DNA of 7,065 nt from CAVZLD01 sp964522605 (GTDB lineage: Bacteria > Planctomycetota > Planctomycetia > Pirellulales > Pirellulaceae). Positions 1-6,807 of the stretch are shown one piece after another; within the stretch, counting starts at the first letter, position 1, and each line of letters begins with the position of its first letter. The notes beneath the pieces are model-generated. The model was given only the letters and a program-made list of their open reading frames with translations. It searched no databases and was not told where the DNA came from. The DNA lies in assembly GCA_964522605.1 (NCBI GenBank), contig CAZFWV010000351.1:1-7065 (forward strand), given 5' to 3'. Position numbers and translations under genes: made by a program.

Positions 1-1
1 G

Positions 2-817
2 GTGGACACCCCAGTTGGTGATGAATCCGGCGCAGTAGTGCGAGATCATGTACATGGCCAGCCACTCACATCGCTGCTTGTCGAACGGGATGTACGGGGC
101 GGGCCCGGTCCAGGTGTCGTAGTCGAAACCCTCGGGCGGGTCGCAAGGCGGCACGGCCGGATACGCCTGCCCACCCGGCGCACCGACGTAAACCGTGTGA
201 ACCTTGCCCAGGTAGCCGTTGCGGGCAAGCTCGCAGGCATGGCGAAACTTCGGGTCGCTGCGCTGCTGCGTGCCGGTCTGAAACACGCAGCCGTAGCGGC
301 GCACCGCGTTGCGGACGTGGATCCCGTCGGCGATCCAGCGGGTGATCGGCTTCTCGCCGTACATGTCCTTGCCGGCTTCGATCGCTCGGCTGTAGACCAC
401 GCCGTGCCAGTGGTCGGGCACGCAACCCCAGATCGCGTCGACGTCGTCCCGAGCCAGCACGTCGCGGAAGTCGTTGTAGATTTCGCAGCCGGAGAACGAC
501 TGTTTGCCCAGCCTTTCGGCGTAGAATCCGTCGACCTGCTGCTGGGCCAGCAGGGCACGCTTGCGTCGGCAGTCGGCGATGGCGACCACCTGATGATCCG
601 GCAGCGGCTGCATCGCCCGCAGCGAACTGCTGCCGCGGTTGCCTACGCCGAGCATGCCGATGGTGATCCTTTCGCTGGGCGCCATGTGGCCGTCACGCCC
701 CAGCACCGAGGCCGGTACAACATAAAAGCCGGCGATCCCCGCCGCCGCGCCGGCAAGGAAACGCCGCCGCGAGCACCGTCGGTTTTCGATGGCTGTGCCG
801 GTTGGTTCTCGTTTCAT
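2..817 (-). CDS. Tat-exported Gfo/Idh/MocA family oxidoreductase (3' end outside window)
   Basis: Reading the minus strand from the ATG at 817-815 gives 272 residues with no stop before the window edge. The N-terminus has a twin-arginine signal (SRRRFL, residues 16-21) followed by a small hydrophobic AGAAAGIAGF stretch, so export in folded form is likely. A Rossmann NAD(P)-binding fold follows: the glycine motif GVGNRG at 57-62, the strand-end acidic residue in AIADC (D82), PDHWH at 134-138 and the family hallmark EKP at 155-157, whose lysine is normally catalytic. The C-terminal domain has begun (QTGTQQRS 180-187, TWTGPAP) and breaks off at TNWGVH. Members are usually about 430-450 residues, so roughly 60% is present. 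The family oxidises or reduces sugars, inositols and related compounds; the substrate cannot be told here. A GAGGAG site upstream supports the start. Asn268 occupies the place where many relatives have Asp in a DxxxH motif. Confidence 0.93.
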   Translation of the reverse strand, partial: MKREPTGTAIENRRCSRRRFLAGAAAGIAGFYVVPASVLGRDGHMAPSERITIGMLGVGNRGSSSLRAMQPLPDHQVVAIADCRRKRALLAQQQVDGFYAERLGKQSFSGCEIYNDFRDVLARDDVDAIWGCVPDHWHGVVYSRAIEAGKDMYGEKPITRWIADGIHVRNAVRRYGCVFQTGTQQRSDPKFRHACELARNGYLGKVHTVYVGAPGGQAYPAVPPCDPPEGFDYDTWTGPAPYIPFDKQRCEWLAMYMISHYCAGFITNWGVH

Positions 818-824
818 GCGATCA

Positions 825-831
825 TCTCCTC
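825..831 (-). promoter_or_regulatory. Ribosome binding site of the Gfo/Idh/MocA gene
   Basis: On the minus strand GAGGAGA lies about 8 bases before the ATG at 817-815. It is the clearest Shine-Dalgarno sequence in the window and fixes this start. Another ATG at 825-823 is in a different frame and stops after three codons. Confidence 0.7.
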
Positions 832-977
832 AATGACGATGTGTACGGCGCCCGTATTCGCTCTCCTTTCGCGAGATTTCGCGGCGGCCCGATCCCCATT
901 GGCCGCAAACGTCGCACATCGACCGGAAGGGCGACGAGTTGCGGGACGCGTTCAGCGCCAGTAGCGGCGATCTGGCC

Positions 978-989
978 AATATCGATATT
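978..989. promoter_or_regulatory. 12-bp perfect palindrome, possible operator
   Basis: AATATCGATATT reads the same on both strands. It is AT-rich within a GC-rich spacer and lies about 160 bases upstream of the oxidoreductase start codon. That position would suit a dimeric regulator's site or part of a promoter, but this rests on symmetry and location alone. Confidence 0.25.
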
Positions 990-1040
990 ACACAATCAAG
1001 ACGCTCGAAATGCTCGTTTAACCGCGTGCCCAGCAGGCCG

Positions 1041-1093
1041 CGGAAGACAGACCGCGCGAAACAGGCCCTCGGAAGACAGACCGCCCAAAACAG
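1041..1093. repeat. Two 24-base direct repeats, period 29
   Basis: Copies at 1041-1064 and 1070-1093 start CGGAAGACAGACCGC and end AAACAG, differing at two positions. They sit inside the inverted-repeat element. Two copies are too few for a CRISPR array, and no cas gene is nearby. Confidence 0.75.
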
Positions 1094-1095
1094 CT

Positions 1096-1117
1096 CGCGC
1101 GGGGCGGTGCCCGCGCG
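1096..1117. repeat. GC-rich perfect stem-loop
   Basis: CGCGCGGG (1096-1103) pairs with CCCGCGCG (1110-1117) across a 6-base loop. It overlaps the right inverted-repeat arm, so the two foldings would compete. There is no T-tract on either strand, so it is a poor candidate for an intrinsic terminator. Confidence 0.6.
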
Positions 1118-1291
1118 GTTAAACGAGTGGGCAGCTGGCCGCGGGCGGTCTTCGAATTCTTGCGATAGGAGGGGGTGACCAGCTGTGGGCCATGCGCGAA
1201 GATGAGCGCTCGTGACCATGGGTACTTAATGGGTATGGAGTACCCCTTCTTGTCGGTCGGACTTTGTCGTCGGTCCTTACGCTGCTTTAAG

Positions 1292-1364
<73 letters not shown>

Positions 1365-1861
1365 AAACTGTTTCTATCCACGGTGCAAGGTGGAAAGCGG
1401 CAAACCCGTTTTGCACTGTCGGCGGGCGAGATCGATTTCCTTGCGCGTCCCGCAGGCCGTGGGCGACCAAGCCTTCCTGTCTCCTGCACCCGAATCCTCC
1501 TTGACTGCTGCGAGCCAAGCTTGGCGCCGAGGTCACGAGGAGGCCGCGATCCGAGTGCATGCTTGCCCCGAATCAGGAACGCCCCATCCTAGCGAAATTG
1601 CTTGCCGAAAGAAACCGGCCAATCAGGCTACGGGATGGGGTACGGCGAGTCGCTCTCGGCACACCCCGCAGTACCCGAGATTGCAGCCGTCCATTAACCA
1701 TGCGTCCTCCTCGTGCCGCCCGGGACGAATCCGCTTCCGAAGATTTCCCGCCTAAAATGCTGGTCTTCTTTTTCTGCGGTTGTTACCCTTGTAGTCGCAC
1801 TTCTCGGCCTATTGTCGCAGCTGTTTCGAGGTTCTGACCGACCGAATTCCTGCTTTTGCTG
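1365..1861. other. Intergenic region between tRNA-Lys and the CotH gene
   Basis: No gene can be supported in these 497 bases: open frames on the plus strand are short, lack domains and ribosome binding sites, and are rich in Arg/Pro/Ser as expected of GC-rich non-coding DNA. The region must hold divergent promoters for the tRNA and the CotH gene. TAAAAT at 1753-1758 is a plausible -10 box for the latter, about 104 bases before its ATG, but I see no good -35 box 17 bp upstream. Confidence 0.6.
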
Positions 1862-4800
1862 ATGATTCCACGTAGCTCTCACCGTCCGTCCATCGAACAG
1901 CTTGAATCCCGGCAGCTTCTTGCGGTGGATCTCCAAATTACCGAGTTTATGGCCCGCAACGGGGCGACGCTGCGCGATGGGTTCGGCGATTCGTCCGATT
2001 GGATTGAAATTCACAATGCAGGGGACGAGTCGGTCGACCTGATGGGTTACCACTTGACCGATAATCCGCGACAACGGGACAAGTGGACGTTTACCGAGCC
2101 AACTCCGCTCGATCCGGGAGCATATCTCCTGGTGTTTGCCTCCGGAGCAGACACGCGGGATCCGAACGGGCATTGGCATACGAACTTCCGACTGGATGCG
2201 GATGGAGAGTTCTTGGCGCTGAGTAACACGAATTGGGAGGTCCTGTCTCAATTCGGCAGCACGCAGCAAGACTATCCCCCGCAACTGCCCGACGTTTCTT
2301 TCGGTCGCGGAAACCTGGGCCAATTCGTGTCGACGGATGTTCCCCAGTCTCTTCCATCCGGGCAGACCGGTGAAGTCACCAGTCGGTTGGTTGTCGACGG
2401 TCTGCCCGGGAGCCTCGTTCATCTGAGCGTTACGCTGAGCATTCAGCACGCCTGGGTGGACGATTTAGATGTGTACCTCGTTAGTCCCACCGGTACCCGA
2501 GTAGAACTGTTTACGGATGTTGGGGGCAGCGGCGATCATTTTGAGCAGACGACACTGGATGATCGCGCGGAGATCTCCATTCGCGACGGTCGTGCGCCGT
2601 TTACGGGACGATTTCGGCCCGAGGGTGCCTTGTCGCAGTTGACAGGTGAAGATCCGAACGGCGAGTGGACTCTCGAAGTCCAAGACGATTTCGCCGCCGT
2701 GGGCGGCACACTCGAAAGCTGGTCACTCAAGATCGAAACCGACCAGGTCAGTCAACAGGTCCAGGTTGGCTATCTGGAATTCCCCACGCCAGGTTCCGCG
2801 AATCCAGCCGCCCTCGTGGATTACGTGCGGCAGACGGGGTTCAGCGTCGAACGAGGTTTCTTCGATCAGGCATTCGATGTGGAGCTGACCACGCCGACTG
2901 CCGAAGCGACGATCTACTTTACGATCGACGGCAGTGATCCTGGACCGGATAACTCCAGTGCCCAGCCGTATTCGCAGCCGATCCGGATTGAAACGACGAC
3001 GACGCTTCGCGCGCGAGCGGTTCGTCCGGGCTGGCTGGACGGCCCGATCGGTACGCAGACCTACCTCTTTCTCGAAGATGTTGTCCAGCAGCCAGCCCGA
3101 CCCGATGGCTTCCCCAGTCAATGGGCCGGACGAACAACCATTCCGGCCGACTACGAAATGGATCCCAACATTCGTCAGGATCCCGGGGTAGGAGTTCAGT
3201 TGGTCGAGTCTCTGCGAAGTCTACCGACCGTCTCGTTGGTGATGAACACGGACGACTGGTTCGACTCGAAGATCGGAATCTATTCGAATTCCGAAGAAAG
3301 TGGTGACGAATGGGAACGGCGGGTTTCCGTTGAGCTGTTCGGATTTGCCGATGGACGTCAGATCCAGCTCGACGCGGGGGTCCGCATGCAGGGCAACGCG
3401 AGCCGCTGGCCGAACCGGCCAAAACATAACCTGCGGCTTGCATTCCGCGACCAGTACGGTGCCGATCAGCTCGACTTCTCTCTCTTCGACGGCACTTCGA
3501 TTGATCAATTCAGCAACATTGTGCTGCGCGGTGGGAATGGTGACTCCTGGATCAATCCCACGGTGCATCATCGCGCTGCCTACATTCGCGACCAGTGGCA
3601 TCGCGACGTGCAGGTCGCCATGGGGCACGAAACATCGCTGCAGCGATACGCACACCTCTATATCAATGGCCTGTATTGGGGATTGTTCCATCTGTTCGAA
3701 CGTGTCGACGCAGACTTCATGGCCGAGCATTACGGAGGAGATCCGGACGATTATGACGTCATCAAGGATATCCGGAACACGGGCGGCCAGGTGGAAGCTG
3801 TCAGCGGAACGACCGATGCATGGGATGAGTTGATTACTCGCGTCAAGCGTGACCTGCGTGATCCAGCGAACTACCAGGCGGTCCTCGAGTATCTCGACGT
3901 TGAGAATCTCATTGACTACCTGTTGCTGAACTTCTACAGCGCGAATAAAGATTGGGACCGATCCAACTGGCGGGCGGGCCGGCGACGTGACGGAGGCCAA
4001 TTCCAGTTCTTCTGCTGGGATTCAGAACGGACCGATCTGAATACGAGTGGCTCCGTGCAGGATGGTCCCGTCTCGTTCGATGTGACCGGTACCAGCAACA
4101 CGAATTATCCGACCTATATTCATCAGCGTTTGCGGCAAAGCGAAGAGTATCGAATGTTGTTTGCCGATCGAGCGCAGAAACACTTGTTCAATGGAGGCGT
4201 CCTGACCGGTGAACAGGCCGCTCGGTTGTGGAATGCACGCGCCGATGAAATCCGCTTAGCCATCCTCGCTGAATCCGCACGCTGGGGCGATGCTCACATC
4301 GAGCCTCCGCGGACGATTGACACTTGGGAAGACCATCTGCGCGAGATGAACCGGGTCTGGTTTCCGCAGCGCACGGAGATCCTTCTGCGACAGTTGCGAA
4401 GCCGAGGCCTTTACCCGGATCTCGCGGCACCCGAATTCCAGCAACACGGCGGGATCATCGTTCCTGGTTCCGCATTGCAGCTGTCTTTCGATGAGGCCGC
4501 TACGGTCTACTACACGCTGAACGGTAGCGACCCACGTGCCGCGGGAGGAGCGATCCAGGGGTTGGGCACAACCACGTTTCCCCTGCAGCAAACGATCACG
4601 CTCCAGACCGACACCCAGATTCGGGCCCGCGCATGGCGAGACAACGAGTGGTCCGCCCGGACGGACGCCTACTTCCAGCTTGCTCGCCCCGGAGATGCGA
4701 ATCTCGACGGCGTCTTCGATACGGCCGACCTTGTTCAGATCCTCCAGATCGGCGAATACGAAGATACGGTTGCCGGCAACTCCGTGTGGCAGGATGGTGA

Positions 4801-4873
4801 TTGGAACCAAGACGGTGATTTCGATGTTCATGACCTCGTCTTCGCACTTCAGGAGGGGGCGTACTCGACGTGA
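1862..4873 (+). CDS. CotH kinase family protein with LTD, P/Homo B, chitobiase-C-like and dockerin-like domains
   Basis: A 1003-residue multidomain protein, probably exported. The N-terminus has no classical signal peptide but carries LESRQLLAVD (14-23), the LExRxLLA motif common at the start of large planctomycete surface proteins. Then come a lamin-tail domain (about 24-150), a proprotein-convertase P/Homo B β-sandwich (about 155-292) and a PTPGSAN motif (308-314). A chitobiase-C-like domain follows (about 328-405, IYFTIDGSDP), then the CotH domain (about 453-845), a second chitobiase-C-like module (about 856-938, VYYTLNGSDP) and a dockerin-like EF-hand pair (945-956 and 980-991). CotH proteins are atypical kinases; NKDWDRSN (695-702) and CWDSE (718-722) probably carry the acidic catalytic and metal-binding residues. 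The substrate is unknown. The ATG at 1862 is preferred over the in-frame TTG at 1856 because the LExRxLLA leader then starts as in relatives; no Shine-Dalgarno is visible. The gene stands alone. Confidence 0.92.
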   Translation: MIPRSSHRPSIEQLESRQLLAVDLQITEFMARNGATLRDGFGDSSDWIEIHNAGDESVDLMGYHLTDNPRQRDKWTFTEPTPLDPGAYLLVFASGADTRDPNGHWHTNFRLDADGEFLALSNTNWEVLSQFGSTQQDYPPQLPDVSFGRGNLGQFVSTDVPQSLPSGQTGEVTSRLVVDGLPGSLVHLSVTLSIQHAWVDDLDVYLVSPTGTRVELFTDVGGSGDHFEQTTLDDRAEISIRDGRAPFTGRFRPEGALSQLTGEDPNGEWTLEVQDDFAAVGGTLESWSLKIETDQVSQQVQVGYLEFPTPGSANPAALVDYVRQTGFSVERGFFDQAFDVELTTPTAEATIYFTIDGSDPGPDNSSAQPYSQPIRIETTTTLRARAVRPGWLDGPIGTQTYLFLEDVVQQPARPDGFPSQWAGRTTIPADYEMDPNIRQDPGVGVQLVESLRSLPTVSLVMNTDDWFDSKIGIYSNSEESGDEWERRVSVELFGFADGRQIQLDAGVRMQGNASRWPNRPKHNLRLAFRDQYGADQLDFSLFDGTSIDQFSNIVLRGGNGDSWINPTVHHRAAYIRDQWHRDVQVAMGHETSLQRYAHLYINGLYWGLFHLFERVDADFMAEHYGGDPDDYDVIKDIRNTGGQVEAVSGTTDAWDELITRVKRDLRDPANYQAVLEYLDVENLIDYLLLNFYSANKDWDRSNWRAGRRRDGGQFQFFCWDSERTDLNTSGSVQDGPVSFDVTGTSNTNYPTYIHQRLRQSEEYRMLFADRAQKHLFNGGVLTGEQAARLWNARADEIRLAILAESARWGDAHIEPPRTIDTWEDHLREMNRVWFPQRTEILLRQLRSRGLYPDLAAPEFQQHGGIIVPGSALQLSFDEAATVYYTLNGSDPRAAGGAIQGLGTTTFPLQQTITLQTDTQIRARAWRDNEWSARTDAYFQLARPGDANLDGVFDTADLVQILQIGEYEDTVAGNSVWQDGDWNQDGDFDVHDLVFALQEGAYST

Positions 4874-5035
4874 GCGACCGTGTTTCGCGATCTGAACGGC
4901 GCTGGGTGAGTCATGAAAATCCGGTTGAATCTACGATCGATGCTGCTAGAACTGGTTTCAAATCAAGCTGTTCTTCGTAAACGGCTCGAGTAATCCTGTC
5001 CGCGCAAATAAAGGATGAGATACCTCCAGCTGGTG

Positions 5036-5323
5036 AGGTCGTGCAGTTTTTAAGTTATTGGTTTATCGGAAGTTACAACAGCCTTCCGCAACGAGCTCGC
5101 TGTGACGCACAAGTCGCGCGAAACCGAAAATCGAGAAGAGGAACCGCGGATCGAACGGACAAAACGGATGTCCACGGATCTGTCCGTGCCGATCCGTACC
5201 CTCCGTCCAATCTGTGGTTACCTCTCCTCCTTTGGTCCGAACAGAACGCGATATCCGCTGGAGGTAGAGTGAAACCTGTTCGTAAACGCTGGAAAAACCA
5301 AGAACTTACAAACTGTACGACCT
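5036..5323. repeat. 288-bp nested imperfect palindrome, MITE-like element
   Basis: The two ends form terminal inverted repeats: 5036-5067 (AGGTCGTGCAGTTT...) matches the reverse complement of 5292-5323 (...AAACTGTACGACCT) at 28 of 32 positions. Similarity continues inward as GTTnACnAACAG. The centre of these ends (about 5179.5) falls one base from the centre of an inner palindrome at 5142-5219, so the whole element is nearly symmetrical. TGGTG flanks it on the left (5031-5035) and, one base off, on the right (5325-5329), which could be a target-site duplication. It contains no transposase, so if mobile it would depend on one elsewhere. It could also act as a long cruciform or hairpin RNA. Confidence 0.7.
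5142..5219. repeat. 78-bp inner palindrome of phased CGGA/TCCG units
   Basis: Both arms start AACC/GGTT and meet at CACGGA-TCTG-TCCGTG (5173-5188). By direct comparison 26 of 39 arm positions pair with no gap, and two more can form G-U pairs. CGGA begins at 5147, 5156, 5165 and 5175; TCCG begins at 5183, 5193 and 5202, a spacing of 9-10 bases. From memory, similar ACGGAT-rich palindromes are scattered through intergenic DNA of many planctomycetes and other environmental bacteria; this was not checked. Confidence 0.75.
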
Positions 5324-5418
5324 TTGGTGCTGGGGGTGCATTTTTGCCTTGTTAGGGAAATCCTCGACTCGACACGGTATTCAGTTCAATCGCTTGCTCG
5401 ATTTCCGGAAAAGATAGC

Positions 5419-5443
5419 TGTCCCCGATAGCCCTGTGGGGACA
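5419..5443 (+). promoter_or_regulatory. Hairpin in the leader of the LamG gene
   Basis: TGTCCCC (5419-5425) pairs perfectly with GGGGACA (5437-5443) across an 11-base loop, ending 24 bases before the ATG at 5468. It would lie in the 5' untranslated region if transcription starts upstream. It leaves the weak purine-rich ribosome binding stretch (about 5452-5465) free. A regulatory role is inferred from position only. Confidence 0.35.
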
Positions 5444-5467
5444 CCGCAGACCAGAAAGGGTGGGGCC

Positions 5468-6706
5468 ATGAAAAGAAGTTGCTCGCTTTCGCTTAGCTTG
5501 TTCCTCTGTCTCGTCGGCCAGGTGGTCGGAGATGATTACGCCGACGTTGTGCTACAGGATAATCCGGTCGCCTATTACCGCTTCGAAGAGCCGGAAGACT
5601 CGGAGGAGATCGCGGATTCAAGCGGCAATGGTTTCGACGGATTCGAAGTCAATAACGTAGTCTTCGGCCAGCCCGGGATCTGTGGCAGCTCAGCCGCGGA
5701 ATTCTTTGGCGACGGCAGCATCGTCCTCGACTTTCTGATGGATCCAGACGATCCCGAAGGCGACGGAGTCGGAAACGGAAATGATGACTTCACGATTGAG
5801 ACGTGGGTCTATACAACCAGCGAGACGAATCAGCAGGTATTCGTTTCCCAAAAGGATGGAAATGGTCTAGGACGGTCCGACATGTTGATCAGCTTGGACC
5901 TGGAACTCGGATCCTATATCGGCGGTGGGACGCGCAACTCGGGCGTTCAGCCTGACCTGGAAACTTGGTATCACTTCGTCATGACCGTGGACGGCATCAA
6001 TGATGAGCTTTACTTCTACGTCAATGGCGAACCCTCCGAAAACAACCCGTTGATTCCCGCCAATGGTATCGAGGGGGCTGATGGATTCTGGGTGATTGGT
6101 TCGCACAAGAATCAGGGGATTCAGTTCTTCGAGGGTCTGCTGGACGAGATTGCCTTCTACGATTACCGACTCGACGATCCTGACGGCGACGATGATCCCA
6201 GCGATTCTCGCGTTGCCGCCCATTATCAAGTTTGTGGAGTGCCGCCGACGTTGCCCGGCGATTATGACGGCGACGGACAACTGACTGCGAGCGATATCGA
6301 TCGGTTGTCGACGGCGATTCGCGATGGATTAACGGATCCTGAGTTCGACGTGAACGCCGACGGGCAGGTGAATTTGGATGACCACACGTACTGGGTTGAA
6401 TCGCTCAAGCAAACCTGGTTCGGTGACGCCGATATGAATTTTCTTTTTAACACGGCTGACCTTGTGGCCGTGCTTTCCGGAGGGAAGTACGAGACGAATC
6501 TAGATGCCGGCTGGGCGGATGGAGATTGGACGGGTGATGCTCGATTCGGCACTGGGGATTTCGTTCGCGCCTTGGCGAATGGAGGCTACGAACAGGGGCC
6601 CTATCCCGGACCTGCGGCCGCGGTGCAGGCAGTTCCCGAGCCAACGGGGATTCTCCTGCTGATCTTCGGTTGGATCGGCCTTGTCGTCGTCGTCCGCCGC
6701 CGCTAA
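5468..6706 (+). CDS. LamG-like jellyroll, dockerin-like, PEP-CTERM-anchored surface protein
   Basis: A 412-residue predicted secreted protein. Residues 1-21 (MKRSC...VVG) form a Sec signal peptide. A LamG/concanavalin A-like jellyroll spans about 24-235, with typical landmarks NPVAYYRFEE, DSSGNGFDG, FTIETWVY, WYHFVMTVDG and GLLDEIAFYDYRL; this fold often binds carbohydrate. A dockerin-like region with four EF-hand-type loops follows: 265-276 and 294-305 look able to bind calcium, while 320-331 and 353-364 are degenerate, with Phe or Ala where the central Gly should be. The tail is a PEP-CTERM signal: VPEP (389-392), a hydrophobic span (394-409) and RRR at the end, so an exosortase should process it; none is in the window. 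The frame stays open upstream to about 5324, but the signal peptide and the AAAGGGTGGGG stretch favour the ATG at 5468. The substrate and partners are unknown. It probably has its own transcript. Confidence 0.93.
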   Translation: MKRSCSLSLSLFLCLVGQVVGDDYADVVLQDNPVAYYRFEEPEDSEEIADSSGNGFDGFEVNNVVFGQPGICGSSAAEFFGDGSIVLDFLMDPDDPEGDGVGNGNDDFTIETWVYTTSETNQQVFVSQKDGNGLGRSDMLISLDLELGSYIGGGTRNSGVQPDLETWYHFVMTVDGINDELYFYVNGEPSENNPLIPANGIEGADGFWVIGSHKNQGIQFFEGLLDEIAFYDYRLDDPDGDDDPSDSRVAAHYQVCGVPPTLPGDYDGDGQLTASDIDRLSTAIRDGLTDPEFDVNADGQVNLDDHTYWVESLKQTWFGDADMNFLFNTADLVAVLSGGKYETNLDAGWADGDWTGDARFGTGDFVRALANGGYEQGPYPGPAAAVQAVPEPTGILLLIFGWIGLVVVVRRR

Positions 6707-6726
6707 CCGCATCGTGACGATCGAAC

Positions 6727-6748
6727 GGAAGGCCCACGCGAGCCTTCC
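6727..6748 (+). terminator. Probable terminator hairpin of the LamG gene
   Basis: GGAAGGC (6727-6733) pairs with GCCTTCC (6742-6748) across an 8-base loop, starting 20 bases after the stop codon. It is followed only by CTTGGGTC, a weak T-tract, so it may stabilise the 3' end as much as terminate transcription. Confidence 0.5.
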
Positions 6749-6807
6749 CTTGGGTCATGGCTACTTCCGCCTAATAGAATGTATTTCGAGACTCCTCTCC
6801 CCTCCGG

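Larger units (their letters stand above)
1013..1127. repeat. Intergenic element bounded by 14-bp perfect inverted repeats
   Basis: CTCGTTTAACCGCG at 1013-1026 is the exact reverse complement of CGCGGTTAAACGAG at 1114-1127, with 87 bases between. The interior holds a 24-base direct repeat (1041-1064 and 1070-1093, 22 of 24 identical, period 29). Next to the right arm is a perfect 8-bp GC stem (1096-1103 with 1110-1117, 6-base loop). A further direct repeat, CAGCWGGCCGCGG, occurs at 1031-1043 and 1132-1144, the second copy just outside the right arm. The structure cannot be explained by coding and resembles a small dispersed intergenic repeat. Whether it is mobile, a structured RNA or a REP-like element is unknown. 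Confidence 0.65.
818..1291. other. Intergenic region between oxidoreductase and tRNA-Lys
   Basis: I see no convincing gene in this 474-base stretch; the open frames have no recognisable protein character. It holds the oxidoreductase RBS, a perfect 12-bp palindrome (AATATCGATATT, 978-989) and the inverted/direct repeat cluster at about 1013-1144. No strong sigma-70 promoter for the minus-strand gene was found: TGTAAT-like and TAATAT-like hexamers overlap the palindrome but lack a good -35 partner. Confidence 0.7.
4874..5467. other. Repeat-rich intergenic region between the CotH and LamG genes
   Basis: These 594 bases hold no convincing gene. The first 160 bases are featureless apart from a 26-codon frame at 4913-4993 that I do not accept as a gene. 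The middle is the nested palindrome at 5036-5323. The last 145 bases are the leader of the LamG gene, with a hairpin at 5419-5443. I found no clear intrinsic terminator after the CotH stop codon and no strong promoter for the LamG gene. Confidence 0.7.

Noticed and set aside
2..964. 320-codon plus-strand open frame over the left end
   Set aside because: It is the antisense shadow of the oxidoreductase, whose minus-strand product has a Tat signal, Rossmann motifs and EKP.
1041..1093. Possible CRISPR array
   Set aside because: Only two units, a 5-base gap between them and no cas gene.
1220..1245. GGGTAC/GTACCC hairpin downstream of the tRNA as its terminator
   Set aside because: The 6-bp stem has a 14-base loop and no T-tract on the minus strand.
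1365..1410. Promoter for tRNA-Lys (TTGCCG with TGGATA 17 bases later on the minus strand)
   Set aside because: The spacing is right, but the -10 hexamer matches the consensus at only two positions.
1390..1755. 121-codon plus-strand frame upstream of the CotH gene
   Set aside because: No domain, no ribosome binding site and low-information Arg/Pro/Ser composition; typical of GC-rich spacer DNA.
1694..2449. 251-codon minus-strand frame overlapping the CotH start
   Set aside because: It is antisense to well-defined LTD and P-domain coding sequence and resembles no known family.
4971..4985. CTGTTCTTCGTAAACGG as a further repeat copy
   Set aside because: It shares a 10-base word with 5279-5288, but the surrounding sequence does not align.
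4913..4993. 26-codon open frame beginning MKIRLNLRSMLLEL
   Set aside because: Only a weak GGGTGAG lies upstream, it matches no protein I recognise, and frames of this length are expected by chance.
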